Notes under the pieces: model-generated
What the model was told of the DNA's origin: nothing
Databases searched by the model: none
What the model saw: only the letters and a program-made list of their open reading frames with translations
Part shown: positions 51,993-59,231 of the stretch, one piece after another
Numbering within the stretch: the first letter of the stretch is position 1
How the letters are laid out: each line of letters begins with the position of its first letter
Made by a program: the position numbers and the translations under genes
Assembly: GCA_040506895.1 (NCBI GenBank)
Contig: JBEVVY010000001.1
Location: 1 to 64,000 of the forward strand
DNA from: Sedimenticola_A sp040506895
GTDB lineage: Bacteria; Pseudomonadota; Gammaproteobacteria; Chromatiales; Chromatiaceae
Direction: 5' to 3'
Length of the DNA stretch: 64,000 nt

Positions 51993-54482
51993 TCAGGCTT
52001 TACGCAGGGTGTGAAGGGGTGGTTTTACCACCATGGGGAAGGTGGCGGCCACGCCGGCGCAGCCGATGCCGATGGCACTGCCGAAAATGCCGACCACCCA
52101 GATCCAGGGATTGAGATGGTAGTCCAACGCAAGGATCTCGGTGGATACGAACCAGCCTGTAAGGGTTGCGCAGAGACTGCCCAGTATCCCGGCCAGCAGC
52201 CCCAGTACGAAGAACTCGATACCCACCGCAAGCAGCAGTTGACGCTGCTTCAGACCGATGGTGCGCAGAATGGCCGACTCCTGCCGCCGGCTCTCCCTGC
52301 TCGCCTGCACGCCGGCGTAGAGCACCAGCAGGCCCGCCGCCAGTGTGAACAGAAAGACGTACTCCACCGCCAGGGAGCCACGCTCCATGATCTCCCGCAC
52401 ATGCCCCATGATGGCACTGACATCGATGGCTGTGACCGATGGGAACTGACGGATCAGGTCGGCAAGTACACCGGCATCTGCCCTCGGCAGGTGAAAACTG
52501 GTGATGTAGGTGGTGGGGTGCGCTTCCAGTAACCCCGGTGTGCCGATAACGAAGAAGTTGGGCTGGAAGTTGTCCCAGCGCACGGTACGCAGACTGCTGA
52601 CCTCGGCCTCGATGTCGACCCCTGCCAGGTTGAATGTGAGTACATCATGGAGACGGATGCCCAGGGTCTCCGCCAGCCCCTGCTCCACGGAGAAGAGGGG
52701 GCTTTCGAGTTCGCTGGTACGCCACCATCTGCCGGCACTGATGGCGTTGTCCGATTGCAGCCTGCTTGCCCACGACAGGTTGAACTCCCGGCTCACCAGG
52801 CGCTGGGCGCGGGTTTCCTGGTAACTCTCTGCCGACACCTGTTTGCCATTGATCCTGGTGAGTCGCGCCCTGAGCATGGGGTAGATCCCCCGGTGCTCGA
52901 GTCGGTTGTGCGCAAAGTAGGTCTCGAGTGCTGGTACGTCGCTAGGCTGAATGTTGATCAGGAACTGGTTCGGTGTCTGCGGGGGGATGGTGCGCTCCCA
53001 GGTCGAGATCAGGTCGACCCGGACAATGGCCAGCAGCAACAGGGCCAGGATGCCGAGTCCGAAGCCGGTCAGTTGGATGGCGGTCATGGTCGGGTTTCTT
53101 GCAAGGCCGGCGAGTCCGTAGCGCCAAGTGGTATTGCCCCTGTGTCGCAGGGGGGAGAGCAGCATCACAAGCAGCCGCGAGGTGATGAGCAGTAACCCCA
53201 GGGTGGCAATGGCACCGCCCATCACCATCGCCGCCAGCTTGGTGCTGTCCGCGGCCCACAGCATCAGCAGGCCCATGGAGAGAAATGCCGTGAGTGCAAC
53301 CAGCCAGAATGCCGGAGGCGCTGCCCCCAGATCACGGCGCAGAACCCTCAACGGGGGCACGCTGCTGAGACGGGAAAGGGGGGCGAGGGTAAAGCCGGCC
53401 AGGGTGATCAGGCCGGTGCCGAGCCCCAGCAGGACAGGGTAGAGATCCGGCGGTGGCAGTTCCGTGCTGAACCAGTCGCCCACCAGGAGGGCGAGAGAGA
53501 ACTGGGCCAGGTAACCGACCAGGGAGCCGGCCAGGCCGGTGATGGCGCCGAGCAGCAACAGGCGCATCAGCAGCACCCGCTGGATGAAGGCCTGGGTGGC
53601 GCCCAGGCAGCGCATGATGGCGCTGTTGTCTGACTGGCTCTCCACGAAACGCCGGGTGGAGAGCGCTACCGCGGCACCGGCCACCAGGACGGCGGCCAGC
53701 GCCGCCAGGGCCAGAAACCGCCTTCCGCGGTCCAGGGCATTGCGCAGTTCCGGCCTCGCATTCTCCAGGTCCTCGATGCGTGCCCCCGCGGGCAGCGCTG
53801 TTTCAGCCCACCCCCTGAAGGCCTCTACCTGCTCCCTCTCACCAGCCACCAGCAGCCGGTGTCGGACCCGGCTGGCCCGGGTGACCAGTCCCGTTTTCGG
53901 GATGTCGGCGAGGGGCATCAGCACCCTGGGACCCAGGTTGAAGAGGTTGCTGCCGTCTCCACTGTCCCTGCTGACGATACCGTCGATATTGAATTCCGCC
54001 TCGCCGAGTGACAGTGACTGGCCCGTCGTCATGGCCATGGCCGCCAGTAACCGGGAGCCGACCCAGAGGTTGCCGGACGCCGGGGGTGCCTGCGCCTGCC
54101 TGTCCGGTTCGTTTATGGCGGAACGCACCCGCAGCTCACCCCGTAGGGGGTATTCGGGGCTTACCGCCTTCACCTCCACCAACTGGGTCTGGTCGTCATG
54201 CAGAATGACACTGCGGAAACTGAGTGTGCGGGCGCTCTGCATGCCCAGGGATTCAGTCCGTCGCGTGAAGCTGTCGGGTATCGGGTTGTTGCTGGAGATC
54301 ACCAGGTCGGCTGCCAGCATCTCGACGGCCTGGAGCTCCATGGCACGCTCGACCCGGTTGGTGAAGAAGCCGACCGCGGTGACCGCCGCCACCGCCAGCA
54401 CAAGGGCCAGGGTCAGCAGGCGCAGCTCGCCGCTACGCCAGTCACGCCGGAACAGACGCATTGCGAACAGGGCGCCCCTCAC
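51993..54482 (-). CDS. ybbP: FtsX-like ABC transporter permease YbbP
   Basis: 829 residues. An N-terminal TM (LRLLTLALVLAVAAVTAVGFFTN), a MacB-type periplasmic domain, several TMs around residues 250-480, a second periplasmic domain and three C-terminal TMs, as in E. coli YbbP. The start is the GTG at 54482: it overlaps the stop of the ATPase gene (GTGA) and follows GGAGGT by seven bases. An ATG seven codons later has no ribosome site. With YbbA it forms a lipid or lipoprotein-related ABC system of unresolved substrate. Confidence 0.9.
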   Translation of the reverse strand: MRGALFAMRLFRRDWRSGELRLLTLALVLAVAAVTAVGFFTNRVERAMELQAVEMLAADLVISSNNPIPDSFTRRTESLGMQSARTLSFRSVILHDDQTQLVEVKAVSPEYPLRGELRVRSAINEPDRQAQAPPASGNLWVGSRLLAAMAMTTGQSLSLGEAEFNIDGIVSRDSGDGSNLFNLGPRVLMPLADIPKTGLVTRASRVRHRLLVAGEREQVEAFRGWAETALPAGARIEDLENARPELRNALDRGRRFLALAALAAVLVAGAAVALSTRRFVESQSDNSAIMRCLGATQAFIQRVLLMRLLLLGAITGLAGSLVGYLAQFSLALLVGDWFSTELPPPDLYPVLLGLGTGLITLAGFTLAPLSRLSSVPPLRVLRRDLGAAPPAFWLVALTAFLSMGLLMLWAADSTKLAAMVMGGAIATLGLLLITSRLLVMLLSPLRHRGNTTWRYGLAGLARNPTMTAIQLTGFGLGILALLLLAIVRVDLISTWERTIPPQTPNQFLINIQPSDVPALETYFAHNRLEHRGIYPMLRARLTRINGKQVSAESYQETRAQRLVSREFNLSWASRLQSDNAISAGRWWRTSELESPLFSVEQGLAETLGIRLHDVLTFNLAGVDIEAEVSSLRTVRWDNFQPNFFVIGTPGLLEAHPTTYITSFHLPRADAGVLADLIRQFPSVTAIDVSAIMGHVREIMERGSLAVEYVFLFTLAAGLLVLYAGVQASRESRRQESAILRTIGLKQRQLLLAVGIEFFVLGLLAGILGSLCATLTGWFVSTEILALDYHLNPWIWVVGIFGSAIGIGCAGVAATFPMVVKPPLHTLRKA

Positions 54483-55177
54483 CGGTTCACCTCCAGGCGG
54501 CCCGCCTCGAGCCTGACGCGGTTGTCGCAACGCCTGGCCAGTTGCTCGTCGTGGGTAACCAGCAGCAGGGCAGTGCCCGTGTTGCTGCGCAGTTCGAACA
54601 GCAGCTCCGATATCAGGCCGCCGGTTGCGCTGTCGAGACTGCCGGTGGGCTCATCCGCAAACAGCAGTGCCGGCTGTGCCGCGAATGCGCGGGCAATGGC
54701 TACACGCTGCTGCTCGCCGCCGGAGAGCTGACTGGGGTAGTGGTGTATGCGTTGAGACAGGCCGACCATCTCCAGTGTCTCCCTCGCCTGGCTCCCGGGA
54801 TCGTTGTGACGGGCCAGCTCCAGGGGCAGCATCACGTTTTCCAGGGCGGTCATGCCGGGCAGCAGCTGGAAGGATTGAAAGACAAAGCCGACCCGGCCGG
54901 CCCTGAGCTCGGCGCGCGCATCCTCGTTCATCTCCGAAAGGGACTGGCCAAACAGCCGGATCTCCCCGCTGCTGGCCTCATCCAGGCCTGCCAGCAGCCC
55001 GAGCAGGGTGGACTTGCCGGAGCCCGAACTGCCCAGAATCGCCGATGCCTCGCCCCGGTGCAGCGTCAGGTCGATATCCTCGAGAATGGTCAGCTCCTCG
55101 CCAAGGGAGGTGATAACCCGCTTGCCGACCTGGGCGGCAGATATCAGGATCTCGTTTGAGTTAGAATCTTTCAGCAT
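54479..55177 (-). CDS. ybbA: ABC transporter ATPase YbbA (LolD-like)
   Basis: 232 residues. Walker A LGSSGSGKST, Q-loop, signature LSGGEQQRVAIARA, Walker B LLFADEPTGSLD and the switch His in VTHDE. It belongs to the MacB/LolD group. It is coupled to ybbP by a GTGA overlap. Its start codon overlaps the divergent tesA start (CATG at 55175-55178), the same gene order as E. coli tesA-ybbA-ybbP but without any intergenic space. Confidence 0.94.
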   Translation of the reverse strand: MLKDSNSNEILISAAQVGKRVITSLGEELTILEDIDLTLHRGEASAILGSSGSGKSTLLGLLAGLDEASSGEIRLFGQSLSEMNEDARAELRAGRVGFVFQSFQLLPGMTALENVMLPLELARHNDPGSQARETLEMVGLSQRIHHYPSQLSGGEQQRVAIARAFAAQPALLFADEPTGSLDSATGGLISELLFELRSNTGTALLLVTHDEQLARRCDNRVRLEAGRLEVNR

Positions 55178-55790
55178 GAAACATCTTTCCGTGTTGATCG
55201 CATTACTGCTGCTCGTATTGGCACCTGCCAGTCGGGCCGAGCCCCCGGTGATCCTCGTGATGGGGGACAGCCTGAGTGCAGCCTACGGCATCGAACAGGA
55301 TGCCGGCTGGATAGCGCTGCTCCAGCAGCGCCTGCAACAGAAAGGCTATCCTCACCGGGTGGTCAACGCCAGTATTACCGGCGACACCACGTACGGTGGT
55401 GTCAACCGTCTGCCTTCCACCATCCAACGTACTGCCCCCAGTATTGTGCTGATCGAGCTGGGTGGAAACGACGGTCTGCGCGGTTTCAACTTCAACCAGA
55501 CCCGAGGCAATCTCTCCCGCATGATAAGCCTGAGCCGTGAGGCCGGCAGCCGGGTGCTGCTCCTGGGTATGATGATGCCTCCCAATTTCGGCAAGGCGTT
55601 TACCGAAAGGTTCCTTCAACTCTACAGGGATCTGGCCAAAGAGGAGTCGGTACCCCTGGTGCCGTTCTTTCTGGAAGGGGTCGCCGACAGGCCCGAGCTT
55701 ATGCAGCACGACGGTATCCATCCCCGGGCCGAGGGACAACCATTGATGCTGGAGAATGTCTGGCCCTACCTGGAGCCGCTGCTTGATTGA
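55176..55790 (+). CDS. tesA: Exported GDSL esterase/thioesterase I TesA
   Basis: 204 residues with a signal peptide (LIALLLLVLAPASRAEP). SGNH/GDSL hydrolase with the Ser in GDSLSAAYG, the Gly and Asn blocks (IELGGNDGLRG) and the Asp and His of HDGIHP. In E. coli it is a periplasmic acyl-CoA thioesterase, lysophospholipase and protease. The start ATG overlaps the ybbA start on the other strand, so its promoter and ribosome site would fall inside ybbA. A convergent PstS-like gene follows. Confidence 0.93.
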   Translation: MKHLSVLIALLLLVLAPASRAEPPVILVMGDSLSAAYGIEQDAGWIALLQQRLQQKGYPHRVVNASITGDTTYGGVNRLPSTIQRTAPSIVLIELGGNDGLRGFNFNQTRGNLSRMISLSREAGSRVLLLGMMMPPNFGKAFTERFLQLYRDLAKEESVPLVPFFLEGVADRPELMQHDGIHPRAEGQPLMLENVWPYLEPLLD

Positions 55791-55828
55791 CCCGACCGCT
55801 TCAGGCCTGCCAGTATCGTATGTCGGCG

Positions 55829-56722
55829 TCAGCCGGAATGGTCTGTGTCCACGGATTTAAGCTTCCTCGACCGCTTCCACTGTTCCCGCTGTTTCATGGA
55901 GAGGCGCACCGCCTCGAGGTAGGGGGCCACGCCGTTTCTGCGGATGATGTCTCGCCCCTCCTTGCTGTGGGCGAAGCTGATGAAACGGTCGAGTTCCCCG
56001 GTATTACCGTTGTCACGATCGGTGATGATGTAGAGCGGGCGGTAGAGCATGTAGGCGCCGGACTTGATGTTCTCGAAGCTGGGTGACTTGCCGTCCAGTT
56101 TCAGGATCTTGAAATCTCTTTTGCGGGCACTGCTGATGCCGGTCATGCCGATGGCGTTGATGTTCTCCTCGATGGCTTGCTCCAGTGGCCCCGAGGATTT
56201 GTAGACAAACCGGTCGGGGAAGTCCATATCCGTATCGCCAAACACCAGCTGGCGTATGGTCAGACCGACACCGGATATCTTCCCTCGCCGGGTCAGCAGG
56301 TCCAGGGGTTTGTCCTCACCGCCGAGTTGCTTCCAGTTTGAGATCCTTCCCAGGTAGATCGCTCTCAGCTGGTCGAGGGTGATGGATTCGATCGGGTTGT
56401 CCTTGTGTACGGCAACCACCAGTGCATCCCAGGCGACGGGGCTGAAGCGGATGGAGGGGTCCGGAACCTCGCCCTTGACGTGGTAGCGGCAGGAGCCGCC
56501 GATGTCGGCAGTGCTGTCGATGACCGAGAGGATCCCCTTGGTTGCGCCGCCGCCTTCAAGCTCGATCCGGACGCCGGTCTTCGCCTGGTAGGCGCTGGAG
56601 AGTTCCGCCATGAACGCCTTCTTCGTGATCCCGCAGCCGACCCAGGAGAGGGTCAGGGCCTGTGAGGCAGTGGAAAGGGTGATGATCAATAGCGTCAACG
56701 GTGCAAGCAATACGCGCTTCAT
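55829..56722 (-). CDS. PstS-like phosphate-type substrate-binding protein
   Basis: 297 residues with a signal peptide (LTLLIITLSTASQAL). The PBP-like domain shows the ABC phosphate-binding layout (LSWVGCGITKKAFMAEL, DSTADIGGSCRYHV, DALVVAVHKDNP, LDQLRAIYLGRISNWKQLGG, AIGMTGISSA). No pstCAB genes follow, so it may be a stand-alone phosphate or other oxyanion binder, as in several marine bacteria. The ribosome site GAGGA precedes the ATG. I see no clear Pho box upstream. Confidence 0.85.
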   Translation of the reverse strand: MKRVLLAPLTLLIITLSTASQALTLSWVGCGITKKAFMAELSSAYQAKTGVRIELEGGGATKGILSVIDSTADIGGSCRYHVKGEVPDPSIRFSPVAWDALVVAVHKDNPIESITLDQLRAIYLGRISNWKQLGGEDKPLDLLTRRGKISGVGLTIRQLVFGDTDMDFPDRFVYKSSGPLEQAIEENINAIGMTGISSARKRDFKILKLDGKSPSFENIKSGAYMLYRPLYIITDRDNGNTGELDRFISFAHSKEGRDIIRRNGVAPYLEAVRLSMKQREQWKRSRKLKSVDTDHSG

Positions 56723-57051
56723 TGCAATTCCTCTGGTGGGTTTTCAACGAATCCTCTGGAGTACTGCTCCCTGGCTGGCGGCAGGCCACAGGCCGTGCGT
56801 AGCCATTACCTAATGGGTGCCTGATCCTAAGGTTTATCCTGCAACCGATAAATTGATGAAAACTGCATATATGTGGTGGATTACCACCAGACCGGAGTTG
56901 CAGCAATGTAACAGAAAAAAACATGGAAGGAATATAATTCCCATGATAGCCTCGTTCTCTGCCGGTGCAACCTGCACGGGCCTGGTGGTTACAGGTGTTC
57001 AGTCCTGGATCGATAAGCCAGTTTATTCAAGTCAACCTAAGGAGAACGAGG
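56723..57051. other. Intergenic region between PstS-like gene and small Cys protein gene
   Basis: 329 bases, divergent promoters expected. Seen: a short hairpin with arms GGTGG/CCACC (about 56875-56888), and a TATAAT at 56933-56938 on the plus strand about 115 bases before the next start, without a good -35. No gene is supported; the frames crossing it lack ribosome sites and family resemblance. Confidence 0.45.
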
Positions 57052-57312
57052 ATGTTTCGACTTGGCTCTACCCCGATGCTTCAGGCACTGCTCCTGGCTG
57101 CACTCCTGTTTTCAGCTACAGGATCACTGCAGGCTGCGGAGTGCAAGGGTCTCTCTTCCAAGCAGTGTGCGACAGATGCCGCTTGTGCCTGGGTGGATGG
57201 CTACCAACGCAAGGATGGACGGACGGTTTCCGGTTACTGCAGGACCAAGCCAAAGATGAAAGCTGAAACGAAAAAGGCAGCAAAACCGAAAGCCGGTAAA
57301 ACCCAGCAGTAA
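57052..57312 (+). CDS. Small secreted Cys-containing protein
   Basis: 86 residues with a signal peptide (LQALLLAALLFSATGSLQAAE). The mature part has four or more Cys (AECKG, KQCATDAACAW, GYCRT) and a C-terminal Lys- and Ala-rich tail (KAETKKAAKPKAGKTQQ), which could bind DNA or surfaces. I recognise the general pattern from marine proteobacterial hypothetical proteins but no function. AAGGAGAA precedes the ATG, and a strong terminator follows, so it is monocistronic. Confidence 0.82.
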   Translation: MFRLGSTPMLQALLLAALLFSATGSLQAAECKGLSSKQCATDAACAWVDGYQRKDGRTVSGYCRTKPKMKAETKKAAKPKAGKTQQ

Positions 57313-57346
57313 CTTCCATACCATCTGTCATCTGGTCTCCATTTCC

Positions 57347-57373
57347 ACACCCGCCGCGTGCGGGTGTTTTTTT
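57347..57373 (+). terminator. Rho-independent terminator
   Basis: An eight-base stem (ACACCCGC with GCGGGTGT), a five-base loop and seven T, 35 bases after the stop of the small Cys protein gene. Confidence 0.9.
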
Positions 57374-57441
57374 ACCTGCTTGCTGCTCCAGGGTTGCGGT
57401 GTAATATGCACTTTTTGGCTAACGATATGGGGCAGGTATAA

Positions 57442-58644
57442 ATGCAGGCTGGCAGTGGTGGCGTAGAAGGGCAGTTGATGATCTCCCTGACATGGGATGG
57501 TGATCGTGTCACCGGCGTCGACATCAGCTCATCGCGACCCCTGCAGATGCCGAGGATCTTCGCCGGTAAATCCATGGACTACCTGCTCAGCACGGTACCT
57601 CTCCTCTTCAGTCTCTGCGGTACTGCCCAGGCCTGTGCGGCAGTGACCGCCTGTGAACGGGCCATGGGCCAGGAGGGGGGAGACCGCGAAAAGGCAGGCA
57701 GGGCGTTGCTTGTGCTGCTTGAAACGGCCAAGGAGCACGCCTGGCGTATCAACCACGGCTGGGCTGAGCTGCTCGGTGAACGGGAGCAGCCGGAACCGGT
57801 TGCCAGGCTGATCGCCCTGATGTCACGGTTCCGTGCCACCCTCTATGGTGAACTCAATCCCTTTCTACCAGACAGCGCACCTGTGCTGGAGCGGCCTGAT
57901 CAACTGGTTCCGCTGCTGGCGCAGCTGGAGGAGATACTGGAAGAGAGCGTCTATTCAGGAACGGTCGCTGACTGGCTGACCCTCGACAGTTGTGATCAGC
58001 TGCTGGCCTGGGCCTCGGCAGGGGAGTCAGTGGCGGCCCGTTTTATCGATCACCTTGTCACCGAACGGCTGGCTTCCGTGGGCAGTGCCCATAAAAGTGC
58101 GCTACCTGCGCTTGATACGGGCGTACTCGATAGCCACCTGGCGGCGGAAGATGCGGACCTGTTCATTGCCCGGCCCACATGGGAGGGTGACAGCTGCGAA
58201 ACCGGTCCCTTTACCCGCATGCTCGAGCAACCGCTGATGGCCCCCTTGAGGCGCGAGTACGGCGATGGCCTGCTGACCAGGGCAACAGCACGGCTCCTGG
58301 AACTGGCTACGATTCCGGCGCAGTTGAGGGCACTGGTCGACAGGCTTGCCTTGGATGGTGCAGAAGGGGTGGCGTCAGGGAGCCGGCAACTGGCCCCGGG
58401 CAGGGGTATTGCCCAGGTGGAGGCGGCCAGGGGGCGCCTGGTTCACCGGGTCGAACTGGCTGACGGGATGGTGGCCGGTTACCAGATCCTGGCGCCAACC
58501 GAGTGGAACTTTCATCCCGACGGGGTACTTGCCCAGGGGCTCGCCGGTCTACAGACAGGGTCAGAAGCGGAGTTGAGGCACCAGGCACGGATGCTGATCA
58601 ACGCCATAGACCCCTGCGTATCGTTCGAGCTGAAAATAAACTAG
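57442..58644 (+). CDS. hupK: HupK-like hydrogenase accessory protein
   Basis: 400 residues resembling the NiFe-hydrogenase large subunit, as HupK does. The N-terminal metal-site region reads SLCGTAQACAA (one Cys kept, the second of the usual CGxC replaced by Gln), and the C-terminus reads DPCVSFELKI (first Cys kept, second lost). The middle contains the large-subunit-like stretch GRGIAQVEAARGRLVHRVEL and YQILAPTEWNFHPDG. HupK is thought to act as a scaffold in cofactor assembly. No hydrogenase structural gene is in the window, but hypF lies at the window end, so this is a hydrogenase maturation region. Its stop codon lies inside a perfect palindrome. Confidence 0.8.
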   Translation: MQAGSGGVEGQLMISLTWDGDRVTGVDISSSRPLQMPRIFAGKSMDYLLSTVPLLFSLCGTAQACAAVTACERAMGQEGGDREKAGRALLVLLETAKEHAWRINHGWAELLGEREQPEPVARLIALMSRFRATLYGELNPFLPDSAPVLERPDQLVPLLAQLEEILEESVYSGTVADWLTLDSCDQLLAWASAGESVAARFIDHLVTERLASVGSAHKSALPALDTGVLDSHLAAEDADLFIARPTWEGDSCETGPFTRMLEQPLMAPLRREYGDGLLTRATARLLELATIPAQLRALVDRLALDGAEGVASGSRQLAPGRGIAQVEAARGRLVHRVELADGMVAGYQILAPTEWNFHPDGVLAQGLAGLQTGSEAELRHQARMLINAIDPCVSFELKIN

Positions 58645-58689
58645 TGTCCCGTTTGGTTAATTATGTGAATTAACCAAACGGGACACTAG
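58641..58689. repeat. 49-bp perfect palindrome supplying the stop codons of both flanking genes
   Basis: Twenty-two-base arms (58641-58662 and 58668-58689), fully complementary, with a five-base loop and CTAG at both outer ends. The TAG of hupK (58642-58644) lies in the left arm and the TAG of the convergent macro-like gene (58686-58688) lies in the right arm. It can act as a bidirectional terminator. Its CTAG ends recall the MITE-like element at 6930, but the arm sequence is different. Confidence 0.9.
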
Positions 58690-59231
58690 ACCATCCGGTT
58701 CAACCGTGTAACAGCGGCAGCAAGGTGCTCCGGAGAGATCTGCAGCCAGATACGCAGGGCGGGTTCTGTCAGTTCACGGCCGAGCAGTGCATCGGTGATC
58801 AGCTGCAGACTCTCCTGCCATGCAATGCAGCCGTGCACACTGCCCAGCAGCGGCAGGGCGAGGGCCCTGCAGTTCTGCTCACCGGCTGCCGCCAGCACGG
58901 CTGCCAGGGTCTTCATGATCCATGCCTCCCTGCAGGTGGGATCCATCTCCAGGTCATGAATAACCGCCAGCCAGCGTTTGCCCCTGATCAGCAGGCTGCC
59001 CGGCTCAGCCTGCCGCTCGAACACCATGTCTGTCATCAGTCGCACGGGGTGTCCCTTTTCCGGTCGCGCATCGTTATCGGCACTGAGAACACGCCAGGTA
59101 TCCTCTTCGAAGACCGTTGCATCCACCGGGAAGGGGGCCTGTGAGCGGGGGCTTGCAGTGACCTGGCAGCTGCCCAGTGGGAACATCCTCGCTTTGCCAC
59201 CCTGTATGACCCTGAAAGGGGAGCGCTTCAT
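58686..59231 (-). CDS. Macro-domain-like protein
   Basis: 181 residues. The second half (RWLAVIHDLEM, then KTLAAVLAAAGEQNCRALALPLLGSVHG) has the pattern of the macro-domain core (VIH...L...AL..A...ALPLLGTG). The ADP-ribose-binding N-terminal glycine loop is not clear, so activity is uncertain. It starts by a TGATG one-base overlap with the stop of the GGDEF gene, so all three minus-strand genes 63363-58686 form one unit. The GTG one codon earlier is an alternative start. Confidence 0.6.
   Translation of the reverse strand: MKRSPFRVIQGGKARMFPLGSCQVTASPRSQAPFPVDATVFEEDTWRVLSADNDARPEKGHPVRLMTDMVFERQAEPGSLLIRGKRWLAVIHDLEMDPTCREAWIMKTLAAVLAAAGEQNCRALALPLLGSVHGCIAWQESLQLITDALLGRELTEPALRIWLQISPEHLAAAVTRLNRMV

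Noticed and set aside
56723..57051. A Pho box upstream of the PstS-like gene
   Set aside because: No pair of CTGTCAT-like direct repeats at the right spacing was found.
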